Source: SIG437 sp045648985
Lineage (GTDB): Bacteria > Bacillota > Clostridia > UBA1381 > UBA9506
Assembly (NCBI GenBank): GCA_045648985.1
Contig: JAZROZ010000021.1
Location: forward strand, 1 to 33,855
DNA length: 33,855 nucleotides
Direction: 5' to 3'
Below the pieces are notes generated by a model. That model ran no database searches. It worked only from the letters and a program-made list of their open reading frames with translations, and was not told the DNA's origin. Numbering within the stretch: position 1 is the stretch's first letter; each line of letters begins with the position of its first letter. A program made the position numbers and the translations under genes. Shown in pieces: positions 1 to 6,603 of the stretch.

Positions 1-96
1 GAATGTGGTAAAGAAGAGTATTGTTGCTCAATTATAGACGGCTATAAGCCGATTAAAAGACCGCCACAAAGTTGGTGTTATGTGGAAAAAATATAA
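1..96 (+). CDS. 3' end of a small Cys-containing phage protein (partial)
   Basis: Frame 1 is open from the window edge to a TAA at 94-96, giving 31 residues. It begins with a CGKEEYCC motif and ends RPPQSWCYVEKI, so four cysteines are visible (three near the start, one near the end). The paired cysteines suggest a small metal-binding protein of the sort common in phage early/middle operons. The start lies outside the window and no family can be named. This is inferred to be a real gene tail because the composition looks coding and a non-coding gap follows. Confidence 0.45.
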   Translation, partial: ECGKEEYCCSIIDGYKPIKRPPQSWCYVEKI

Positions 97-269
97 CCCA
101 ATAAAATCGCAATTCAAACGATAAAAGAACGATTTTAAGAAGAATAATCGTAAAAAACGGCAAAATCTACGATTGAAGTGTGAGTTATTCGTCTTAAAGT
201 AAAAGTTATTCGCTTTAAAAAATTCTATAACGAATAAGGAGAGATACAACTGCAGTTCTTTTAAAAAAC
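97..269. promoter_or_regulatory. AT-rich leader upstream of the DGR with repeated 9-mer
   Basis: This gap has no gene that I can support. The 9-mer AGTTATTCG occurs at 183-191 and again at 204-212, 21 bases apart (two helical turns). The inverse CGAATAA follows at 231-237. A ribosome-site-like AAGGAGAG lies at 236-243 but has no good start codon next to it. The repeats could be operator sites for the DGR operon; that is inference. No convincing -35/-10 pair was found. Confidence 0.3.
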
Positions 270-683
270 TTGCTATGTGAAAGTGAAGAGTTTGGCAAAA
301 ACAATAATTATGCAGACTCCAACGTGGATGACTGCTGCCGTGAGTTTGCAGAAATAATTGCTGATATTATTGGAGAGGAAAATTTAGTTGAACATACTGT
401 TGATTTGACAGCTGATGATGGCTTAAAAGATTATGGTGAAATAAAGCGCAAAATGTCACTACTTACGGCACAGCTTTATCGCAGATATGTATATACGATT
501 GATAAACATAAGCTTAATAAGTGGTGGTGGCTCGCAACTGCATTCAGTACACCAACGCATGGATATAGCTCTACCGTAAAGTGCGTTTCGCCCTCTGGTA
601 ACATCGACAACATTATCTACGACGGCAGTATCGGCGTTCGTCCGTTTTGTATCTTAAAATCTAATATCTTTGTATCTAAATAA
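270..683 (+). CDS. DGR target protein 1, DUF6273/C-type-lectin-like, 5'-truncated
   Basis: Paralogue of the next gene. From about residue 9 it aligns with residue 48 onward of target 2 (shared EFGKN, DGLK.YG, WWWLAT and CVSP.G motifs). The C-terminal WWWLAT ... GVRPF arrangement resembles the DUF6273 family, which has a C-type-lectin-like fold. VR1 at 582-645 covers the surface-loop end. The N-terminal roughly 35 residues of target 2 are absent. The frame is open back to 231, and codons after the AAGGAGAG at 236-243 still resemble target 2, but there is no ATG/GTG. The first usable start is TTG at 270, too far from that ribosome site. It looks like a copy whose start region was deleted. It may be poorly expressed or silent, although its variable repeat is in frame and diversified. 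Confidence 0.65.
   Translation: MLCESEEFGKNNNYADSNVDDCCREFAEIIADIIGEENLVEHTVDLTADDGLKDYGEIKRKMSLLTAQLYRRYVYTIDKHKLNKWWWLATAFSTPTHGYSSTVKCVSPSGNIDNIIYDGSIGVRPFCILKSNIFVSK
582..645 (+). repeat. DGR variable repeat VR1
   Basis: Aligns without gaps to the template repeat at 1632-1695. Nine substitutions fall on template adenines (to G, T or C). One, at 594, is T where the template has G. The first 12 and last 13 bases are identical to TR; the 3' block GGCGTTCGTCCGT is the likely initiation-of-mutagenic-homing end. Similarity stops just after CCGT on the 3' side and before TGCG on the 5' side. Encodes the stretch from CVSPSG to GVRP in target 1. Confidence 0.93.
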
Positions 684-695
684 GGAGGAGTAAAA

Positions 696-1229
696 ATGAA
701 AACAGTAAAATTATCAGAAGTAAGTGTAGGAAAAATATTTAAGGTGGGAGACTTTGAATTTATAAAGTTTGCCGAAAAAGACGGTGTAGCAGCTGTTGTA
801 TCAAAAAACATTTTGTTTAAGTCAGAGTTTGGCAAAAATGTAAACCTGTCAGAAAGTATAGTGCTGGAGAGATTAAACAAAGAAATTCTTCCGGAAATTG
901 AAAAAGCAATAGGAGCAGAAAATGTATGTGAGTTTGAGACGGATCTGACTACTCTTGACGGCTTGAAAAATTATGGAAAGATGCAATCAAAGATAAGTCT
1001 TCCGATGTTGGACTTTTATCGTGAGAATGTCGAAATTTTTGATAAATACAAAGTAAATGCTTGGTGGTGGCTTGCAACACCAGATTCAGCAACCCCACAT
1101 TGGGATTCGCCTTTCGTTCTTTGCGTTTCGCCCTATGGTAGCGTCAACTTCAATGACTTCCACATCAATCGCGGCGTTCGTCCGTTTTTATCTCTTATAT
1201 CTTCTATCTCTGTATCTTGTGAGGAATAG
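696..1229 (+). CDS. DGR target protein 2, DUF6273/C-type-lectin-like variable protein
   Basis: A 177-residue single-domain protein with ATG at 696 behind a strong AAGGAGGAG. The N-terminal half has the DUF6273-like pattern of a beta strand (VGDFEFIKF) followed by a VVSKNILF strand. The C-terminal half has WWWLATP, then the variable loop, then GVRPFLSL. The residues diversified by VR2 (1122-1185) lie between CVSP and GVRP, the position of the ligand-binding loop in C-type-lectin-fold DGR targets. No signal peptide, membrane segment or tail-attachment domain is visible, so the protein is probably cytoplasmic or carried on the virion. It is the only target gene here with a complete start and is presumably the functional one. 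Its ligand is unknown; a receptor-binding role is inferred from other phage DGRs. Confidence 0.88.
   Translation: MKTVKLSEVSVGKIFKVGDFEFIKFAEKDGVAAVVSKNILFKSEFGKNVNLSESIVLERLNKEILPEIEKAIGAENVCEFETDLTTLDGLKNYGKMQSKISLPMLDFYRENVEIFDKYKVNAWWWLATPDSATPHWDSPFVLCVSPYGSVNFNDFHINRGVRPFLSLISSISVSCEE
1122..1185 (+). repeat. DGR variable repeat VR2
   Basis: Aligns without gaps to TR. There are ten substitutions, all on template adenines, plus the same shared non-adenine difference (T for G at 1134). The match may extend upstream to 1113: over those 9 extra bases the only differences are again four template adenines (AAA to TTC, A to G in the next codon). Similarity ends immediately after CCGT. Encodes the stretch from CVSPYG to GVRP of target 2. 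Confidence 0.95.
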
Positions 1230-1231
1230 AA

Positions 1232-1600
1232 ATGGCAGATAACGATTTAAAAGTAATTGTAAAAGCAAAAGAATTGATGAAGCATACATATGTTCTTACA
1301 TCTAACTGTAATAGATATCCTAAAAAGTACAGACATTCTCTTGTTGACAGGCTACAAATAAAAAGTATGGAAATCTATGAATTCTTACTTGAGGGTAATA
1401 GAATCAATAACAAGACGGACAGGCGTCTTCGATGTGAGGTTATAACAAAAGCTATAATGCATTGTGATGTACTTCTGACATACATTGAGTTATCTATGGA
1501 GCTGAAGCTTTTAAGTGATGGTTCAGCTGAGTATTGGTCAAAATTAGTAACTGATGTAAAGCGTATGTCTATTGCCTGGAGAAAGTCTGAACAAAAATAA
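1232..1600 (+). CDS. avd: DGR accessory variability determinant (Avd-like four-helix protein)
   Basis: A 122-residue, basic, all-helical-looking protein starting at ATG 1232, two bases after the target 2 stop. Its position between target and TR/RT, its size and its charged amphipathic helices fit Avd. In characterised DGRs Avd forms a barrel-shaped pentamer that binds nucleic acid and the reverse transcriptase and is needed for mutagenic cDNA synthesis. Visible features include a helix-rich N-terminus (IVKAKELMKH), a basic RYPKKYRHSL segment, and RRLR before the third helix. The assignment rests on context plus general composition; no short diagnostic motif defines the family. The template repeat begins about 30 bases after its stop. 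Confidence 0.8.
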   Translation: MADNDLKVIVKAKELMKHTYVLTSNCNRYPKKYRHSLVDRLQIKSMEIYEFLLEGNRINNKTDRRLRCEVITKAIMHCDVLLTYIELSMELKLLSDGSAEYWSKLVTDVKRMSIAWRKSEQK

Positions 1601-1631
1601 AATTAATAGGTTGTGCGTTGTAAAAATTCTT

Positions 1632-1695
1632 TGCGTTTCGCCCGATGGTAACATCAACAACAATAACTACAACAACAATAACGGCGTTCGTCCGT
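1632..1695 (+). repeat. DGR template repeat (TR)
   Basis: A 64-base template containing 21 adenines, arranged as nine AAY codons plus GAT, ATC and TAC in the target reading frame. Mutating the first two bases of an AAY codon can never give a stop codon. It lies in the gap between avd and the RT gene. The stretch happens to be open in the RT frame, but the best RT start is downstream at 1800, so TR is taken as non-coding template RNA. The 104 bases from 1696 to 1799 are the likely spacer used for priming. The 3' flank after CCGT (ACTGG) differs from both VRs, as expected for a TR that is not itself overwritten. Confidence 0.95.
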
Positions 1696-1799
1696 ACTGG
1701 TGGAAAGCTCGACAGAGTAGGCATAGGCCGAAATCAATGCACCACATCAAAAGAACGCACAACCTTTCCGTATGGATAAACAAAAAGGAGCTGCGCTGT

Positions 1800-2879
1800 A
1801 TGACCGACTTTGAAAAAGTGATTGATTTTAAAAATATGTATAGAGCCTATAAAAAATCAAAATCAGGCAAAGGTTTTAAAAAGAGTTCGGCCAAGTTCAA
1901 CATAATGGCTCTGGATGCAATAAATACAATTATAGAACAACTTAAAAGCAAAACATATAAAGTATCAGAGTATTCAGAATTCAAAGTTTATGAGCCAAAG
2001 GAACGTATTATAAAAACAACCTCTTTTAAAGATAAGGTTGTGCAGCACAGTCTATGTGACAATGTTATTTTGCCGAGTTTAAAGAATGTTTTTGTTTATG
2101 ATAATTGTGCCGGCCAAAAAGGGAAAGGCACACATTTTGGACTTGACAGGTTAAGGGACCAGATGCAAGAGTTCTATAAAAGGTATGGCTTTAATGGATA
2201 TATTTTAAAATGCGATATTACGAAGTTTTTCTATAACATATCGCATGAGCAGCTGAAGGATATTGTAAACTATCACTTTTCGCATGACAAAGATATATGT
2301 TGGTTGTGCAATCTTTTTATAGATAGTACAGAAGGAAAAGGAATTCCTCTTGGTAATCAGGTTAATCAGGGTTTTGCCCTTTTATATCTTGATGGCATGG
2401 ATAAACTGATAACAGGGGAGCTTGGCATAGAGTTCTATGGCAGATATATGGATGATTTTTACTTGATGCATCCAAGTAAGGAATATTTAAAACACTGTCT
2501 TGAGGTTATAAAGGAATTTGTAAAAACTCTTGATTTAACCTTAAATAACAAAACACAGATATTCCCATTTAAGAATGGTGTGAGCTATCTTGGATTTCAT
2601 ACATATATCACAAAATCCGGAAAAGTCATACGCAGGCTTAAAAATCAAAACAAAAGAAACGCTCAAAGAAAGTTTCTTAAAATGGCAAAGTTGGTGGCGG
2701 AGGACAAACTGCCTGCAGAAAAATTTTATGCCTCATATGGTGCCTGGAAAAATCATATATCACATGGGAACTGTTATAAGCTTGGTAAGGCTATGGATGA
2801 ATCTATAGAAAAAAATTTAAGAAAGGTAAAATACGAGGGAGAAAAATATGAAAGCAAAAGAAGATTGTTTTGGATATAA
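1800..2879 (+). CDS. DGR reverse transcriptase
   Basis: A 359-residue reverse transcriptase. Start ATG at 1800 is chosen because AAAGGAG lies at 1784-1790; the open frame continues upstream only through the TR. Fingers/palm motifs are visible: KCDITKFF with catalytic Asp139, GIPLGNQVNQ near 181-190, RYMDD with the Asp pair 218-219, and VSYLGF near 261-266, followed by a short basic C-terminal thumb. There is no maturase or endonuclease domain, which separates it from group II intron enzymes. DGR enzymes usually carry a Ser-Gln in the fourth motif; here it reads Asn-Gln. The protein copies TR RNA into adenine-mutated cDNA together with Avd. The last 32 bases overlap the next gene. Confidence 0.93.
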   Translation: MTDFEKVIDFKNMYRAYKKSKSGKGFKKSSAKFNIMALDAINTIIEQLKSKTYKVSEYSEFKVYEPKERIIKTTSFKDKVVQHSLCDNVILPSLKNVFVYDNCAGQKGKGTHFGLDRLRDQMQEFYKRYGFNGYILKCDITKFFYNISHEQLKDIVNYHFSHDKDICWLCNLFIDSTEGKGIPLGNQVNQGFALLYLDGMDKLITGELGIEFYGRYMDDFYLMHPSKEYLKHCLEVIKEFVKTLDLTLNNKTQIFPFKNGVSYLGFHTYITKSGKVIRRLKNQNKRNAQRKFLKMAKLVAEDKLPAEKFYASYGAWKNHISHGNCYKLGKAMDESIEKNLRKVKYEGEKYESKRRLFWI

Positions 2880-3033
2880 AACCAGTTCGTTTTGCTCAGC
2901 ACTAAACAAAATGTATTGCAAAACGGAAGAATGTTCTTTTTATAAGACGAATGAGCAGCATAGAAGTGATATGAAGAAATATGGCAATGGAGAAAACTAC
3001 GCAGAGGTTTATAGAAAAAAGCATGAAGGGTGA
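2848..3033 (+). CDS. Small Cys4 protein overlapping the RT gene
   Basis: A 61-residue protein with ATG at 2848 behind GAGGGAG, inside the 3' end of the RT frame, so translation is probably coupled. Four cysteines (residues 7, 16, 23 and 29) could bind one zinc; the C..CSFYKT..Q pattern is common in small Clostridia phage proteins of unknown role. It could be an extra DGR component or simply the next gene of the phage middle operon. No function is assigned. Confidence 0.7.
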   Translation: MKAKEDCFGYKTSSFCSALNKMYCKTEECSFYKTNEQHRSDMKKYGNGENYAEVYRKKHEG

Positions 3034-3042
3034 TAGAGAAGG

Positions 3043-3486
3043 ATGCCGAGAGACTATCAGATAAAAACAAATAATCAGTATTACATAGAAAATAATAACA
3101 TTTATCGTGAAACCCTATACATAATAAGAAATTATAAAGGGTTATTGAGGCAACGTGAACAAATATTATACGGTAGTCCGGTTCCTCCTGATGGAATGCC
3201 AAAAGGAAATCTAACCTCTGATGCTACCTTCTTTAAAGCTTCTGTATTGTCAACAGTAGAAACAAAGATTAAAGCCATTGAACAGACTATAGCGCAGATG
3301 AAAGAAAAATATTCAAATACATATGAGGGAAATGAGTTTGATGCATATGCTTCATTTGATAGCTACGGAAAGTTTTGTGAATATAGAAGCAGGCCTAACA
3401 GAGATTTAGCACCTCACAGAAAGACCTGGAGTCGTTATCGAGCAGAATTTGTATGGAATGTTGCTAAAAAGTTAAATTATTTTTAG
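3043..3486 (+). CDS. Phage protein of unknown function, possible late-gene regulator
   Basis: 147 residues, ATG 3043 behind GAGAAGG. It shares with the product of 9385-9753 the pattern N..Y...LY..R.Y near the start and Y..F..Y ... K.W..Y...F....KL at the end, so the two are diverged paralogues. The version here carries an insert of about 30 residues in the middle. Basic, helical and without membrane segments. A place just before terminase is typical of small late-gene transcription regulators (ArpU/RinA-like) in Firmicutes phages. That role is inferred from position alone. Confidence 0.7.
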   Translation: MPRDYQIKTNNQYYIENNNIYRETLYIIRNYKGLLRQREQILYGSPVPPDGMPKGNLTSDATFFKASVLSTVETKIKAIEQTIAQMKEKYSNTYEGNEFDAYASFDSYGKFCEYRSRPNRDLAPHRKTWSRYRAEFVWNVAKKLNYF

Positions 3487-3510
3487 TAAATGTCCCATTG
3501 GGAAAAAATC

Positions 3511-3612
3511 AAGTGCTATAATGTGTATAATGACCTTAGTGTCAGGGATAGTTTTCATATGTAGCCATCAGGAAGTACCCGCTAAGAAATTAGTGGGTAT
3601 TTTCTTTTTTTG
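3511..3612 (+). ncRNA. Short leader RNA with extended -10 promoter and terminator before terminase
   Basis: An extended -10 (TGCTATAAT, with the hexamer at 3517-3522) has no good -35, and a second TATAAT follows at 3526-3531. About 40-50 bases downstream is a strong terminator (arms 3576-3585 and 3590-3599, GAAA loop, T-rich tail). A short RNA or attenuated leader ending just before the packaging operon is the simplest reading. Whether it controls late transcription by antitermination is inference. Confidence 0.4.
3576..3612 (+). terminator. Intrinsic terminator upstream of terS
   Basis: A 10-bp stem (one G-U pair) closed by a GAAA tetraloop, then TTTTC and a run of seven T. It separates the DGR/middle genes from the packaging operon. 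Confidence 0.8.
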
Positions 3613-3679
3613 TTTATTGTGTCGGACATAATAGCCGGCGGATGGGATGGAGGGAATCAAGTGAAGTGAGGTGCGGAAA

Positions 3680-4078
3680 TTGGCAAAGAGGGGACGTCCT
3701 AAAAAATTCAATAGTGGACGAGAGTTAATTGAATTATGGGGTAAGTTCTGCGAAGAAATAATGGACAATGGATTCTCAGCGGTTCCTACTCAAACAGCCT
3801 TTTGCAGATGGCTTGCAAAAAACTATAGTGTTGTTGACAGAAAGACAATCTATACAAGCCTCAACAAATATTTCCCCACTATAAAAAAAGAGTTTGAGAG
3901 AATACAAAGTGATACTATTATGGAAGGCGGATTACTTGGTAAATATAATCCGACTATGAGTATTTTCGGGTTGAAAAACTGGTGCGATTGGAAGGATAAG
4001 CCAGGTAGCGACAATGCAGAAATTATGGATAAGCTTGATGAGATACTTGGAGGAATAGACAGTGTTGCAACTGAGTAA
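3680..4078 (+). CDS. terS: Terminase small subunit
   Basis: 132 residues. TTG at 3680 is preferred because it gives an M-AKRGRPKKF start, typical of this family, with GAGG about 8 bases upstream; a GTG at 3671 is the in-frame alternative. The basic N-terminus and a helix-turn-helix-like region (RKTIYTSLNKYF, a little before the middle) fit the DNA-recognition domain. The C-terminal GLKNWCDWKDK segment recurs in phage packaging small subunits of Firmicutes. It selects phage DNA for packaging and passes it to the large subunit. Its 3' end overlaps the large terminase gene by 17 bases. Confidence 0.8.
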   Translation: MAKRGRPKKFNSGRELIELWGKFCEEIMDNGFSAVPTQTAFCRWLAKNYSVVDRKTIYTSLNKYFPTIKKEFERIQSDTIMEGGLLGKYNPTMSIFGLKNWCDWKDKPGSDNAEIMDKLDEILGGIDSVATE

Positions 4079-5285
4079 AAAGCAAAAACAATTCTGGGAA
4101 TGTGCAAACCACCGTTGGAATGTAAAATCAGGAGCAACACGTTCTGGAAAGACTTATCTTGATTATTACCTTATACCGAAAAGAATAGTAACAGTGAAAA
4201 ATGAAAGTGGCTTAGTTGTATTAATCGGAAACACAAAAGGAACTCTTCAAAGAAACATTATAGAACCATTGCAGGCTATATGGACTACAAGCTTAGTTTC
4301 TGATATACGTTCTGATAATACGGCCATTTTATTTGGTGAAAAGGTTCACTGCATTGGAGCTGATAAAGTAAATGCGGTGAACAGAATTCGAGGCTCATCG
4401 ATTAAATATTGCTATGGTGACGAGATTGTAACCTGGCATAAAGATGTTTTTGATATGCTTAAGTCTCGTCTTGATAAAGAGTATAGTCTGTTTGATGGAA
4501 CATGTAACCCGGACCATCCTAAGCATTGGTTTAAGGAGTTTTTAGACTCTGCTGATGATAATGGAATTGATTTATTTTATCAGAAGTACAGGCTTGATGA
4601 TAACACTTTCCTTCCTGAATCGGTAAGGGAGAACATCAAAAGAGAATATTATGGTACCGTTTTGTATGACAGATATGTTCTTGGCGAGTGGGTTCCGACA
4701 GAGGGACTTATATATCCTTTGCTTGCTGATAATCCTTCAGCATATGAAGTTGAAAAAGACAAGCTTCCGACAATGCATGACTTTAATATAGGAATTGACT
4801 TTGGTGGAAACAAATCAGGACACGCCTGCGTGCTTAGTGCCATTGGTTCTGATGGATGCTTATATTTTCTTAAGGCTGATTATAGAAAAGCCTCAGGTAC
4901 CAGAGCAGAAGATGTAATTGATTGGTGTGTCAATAAGGCTGAAGAATATTTTGCTGATTATCCATACTTTTTTACTATTTATCCTGACTGTGCAGAGCAG
5001 ACTTTGAAAAACTCTATCGAGGCAAAGTCAAGATTTAGTGTTTATAACAGTATTAAACCTCCCATAATTGACAGAATTCGTCTTGTCAACAAACTTTTAG
5101 GAAGAGGAATGGTTAAGTTTGTTAAAGGAGAATGTAATGAGCTTATAAGTGCATTTTCGGAGGCTTTATGGGATAGTAAATCGTTGGAAGATAAACGACT
5201 TGATGACGGTACTTTTAATAATGACATTATTGATGCAGCTGAATACAGTTTTACATACAATATGAATTATCTTGAGAGGAGATAA
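4062..5285 (+). CDS. terL: Terminase large subunit (ATPase/nuclease)
   Basis: 407 residues, GTG start at 4062 behind GGAGG. Walker A GATRSGKT lies at residues 24-31 and the Walker B/catalytic Glu YCYGDE at 116-121. The C-terminal RNase-H-like nuclease begins near GIDFGGNKSG (about 244-253), with further acidic residues at YPDCAEQ and DIIDAAEYS near the C-terminus. The order and length match PBSX/Terminase_3-type large subunits. It pumps DNA into the prohead through the portal and cuts the concatemer. Confidence 0.95.
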   Translation: MLQLSKKQKQFWECANHRWNVKSGATRSGKTYLDYYLIPKRIVTVKNESGLVVLIGNTKGTLQRNIIEPLQAIWTTSLVSDIRSDNTAILFGEKVHCIGADKVNAVNRIRGSSIKYCYGDEIVTWHKDVFDMLKSRLDKEYSLFDGTCNPDHPKHWFKEFLDSADDNGIDLFYQKYRLDDNTFLPESVRENIKREYYGTVLYDRYVLGEWVPTEGLIYPLLADNPSAYEVEKDKLPTMHDFNIGIDFGGNKSGHACVLSAIGSDGCLYFLKADYRKASGTRAEDVIDWCVNKAEEYFADYPYFFTIYPDCAEQTLKNSIEAKSRFSVYNSIKPPIIDRIRLVNKLLGRGMVKFVKGECNELISAFSEALWDSKSLEDKRLDDGTFNNDIIDAAEYSFTYNMNYLERR

Positions 5286-5291
5286 CTTTAC

Positions 5292-6602
5292 GTGTTAGAA
5301 AAACTTTTACAATATATAAAAAAGTTGTTTGGTATAAAAGAGACGAGAACAAGTACAGAAAAACAACGTGAAAACCAAAATTATGATGATGAATACAGTA
5401 ACACAGAGGAAACTAATATTCCTGCTATAGCCTCAAATAAACTTGCTACACTTTCATTGTCTGACAGTACGGTAGCGATTGAGGAAAATAATATAAGATG
5501 TGAAGTTTTGAACGTGGCTCTCCAGGAGGCCTGGCAGAATATGAAAAAGATTGTGGCCAGAGCTCTTGGTACAGGTGGATGCATCATAGTCCCGTATGTT
5601 AAGAATGGTAAAATTCTTTTCAATACAGCAAAACAAAATCGACTTGTAATTAATGGTAAAGACGGTGAAAAGATAACACGCGCTACTGTTATAGCTGAAA
5701 AAACAACGATAAATGATAAAGTTTACTATCGTGTTGTTGATTATACTGTAGAAAATAACACTTTATACATAAAAAATAGAGCTATAACAGATTACGGTAC
5801 GCCGGCAAACCTTCCTGAATGGGAAAACATTAAAGATGTTGCAATCAGTAATGTTGATAGAGTGTTGTTTGGATTTATGAAATCTCCTATTGATAACCGA
5901 AAAAATGCAGATGACTATGGTGTTCCTATCACATATGGCTGTAAGAAAACAATTGATGACATTTTAGAGTGTTTAGAAGAAATCCGGAAAGAGTTTAGGC
6001 TGAAGCAAGTTCGCCTGCAGGTAGATGACAGGACACTTGACAGGGATCCGAAAACAGGCAAACCGATTCTAAAAGATGATTTGTTTATTGCTGGTCATAC
6101 TGAAGATGGGAAGCTGTTTAATATTTTCGACCCTGCTTTTCGTGAGAGTTCTTTGCATGCAAGACTTGATAAGCTTTTTGAAATTTTAGAAAAACAAATT
6201 GGTACAAGCAGAGGAATATTAACTGCACCGGCTACGCAGGGAGCAACTGCAACGGAAATCAAAGCGGCGAATGGTGATACATTCTCACTTGTTTCTGATA
6301 TCAGAAAAGCTATAGAGAAATGCCTCCAGGATTATATTTATGCGTGTGATGTTTTAGCAAACTATTATAACATAACTCCTCCCGGAGAATATGAGATTAA
6401 ATACGACTGGAGTTATTCGTTGATAGAAAGTACAACAGAAGACTGGCAGCAGATGAATGAACTTCAAAGCAAGGGAATTGTTAGCAAAGCTGAACTGAGA
6501 GCCTGGAGAACCGGTGAAAGTATTGAAGAGGCACAAAAGGCCGTTGATGAAATCGCTAAAAATGAGCCGACAGTCAAGAGCCTTTTGGGAATGAACGAGT
6601 AA
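5292..6602 (+). CDS. Portal protein
   Basis: 436 residues, GTG start at 5292, seven bases after terL, with GAGGAGA upstream. It has SPP1 Gp6-like portal features: an N-terminal helix, a beta-rich wing, GYMKS/GFMKSPIDNR- and SPIDN-like segment, the DDLFI.G ... F.I..P.FRESS clip/wing region, and the GTSRGIL.. ATATEIKA stem motif near 320-345. Forms the twelve-subunit ring at the capsid vertex through which DNA enters and leaves. Slightly shorter than SPP1 Gp6. The stop is next to the start of the minor capsid gene, as is normal. Confidence 0.9.
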   Translation: MLEKLLQYIKKLFGIKETRTSTEKQRENQNYDDEYSNTEETNIPAIASNKLATLSLSDSTVAIEENNIRCEVLNVALQEAWQNMKKIVARALGTGGCIIVPYVKNGKILFNTAKQNRLVINGKDGEKITRATVIAEKTTINDKVYYRVVDYTVENNTLYIKNRAITDYGTPANLPEWENIKDVAISNVDRVLFGFMKSPIDNRKNADDYGVPITYGCKKTIDDILECLEEIRKEFRLKQVRLQVDDRTLDRDPKTGKPILKDDLFIAGHTEDGKLFNIFDPAFRESSLHARLDKLFEILEKQIGTSRGILTAPATQGATATEIKAANGDTFSLVSDIRKAIEKCLQDYIYACDVLANYYNITPPGEYEIKYDWSYSLIESTTEDWQQMNELQSKGIVSKAELRAWRTGESIEEAQKAVDEIAKNEPTVKSLLGMNE

Positions 6603-6603
6603 T

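Larger units (their letters stand above)
231..2879 (+). other. Diversity-generating retroelement (DGR) cassette
   Basis: All DGR parts are present in order: two target genes with 3'-terminal variable repeats (VR), an Avd-like accessory gene, a template repeat (TR) and a reverse transcriptase. The TR and both VRs are 64 bases and align without gaps. VR1 differs from TR at 9 of the 21 template adenines and VR2 at 10; the only other difference is one G-to-T shared by both VRs. In known DGRs the reverse transcriptase copies TR RNA with adenine-specific errors and the cDNA replaces VR, diversifying a ligand-binding protein. The adenine bias is the direct evidence. Confidence 0.95.

Noticed and set aside
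1572..1799. N-terminal extension of the reverse transcriptase through the TR
   Set aside because: The frame is open, but a proper ribosome site and ATG lie at 1800 and the stretch contains the template repeat, which reads as poly-Asn.
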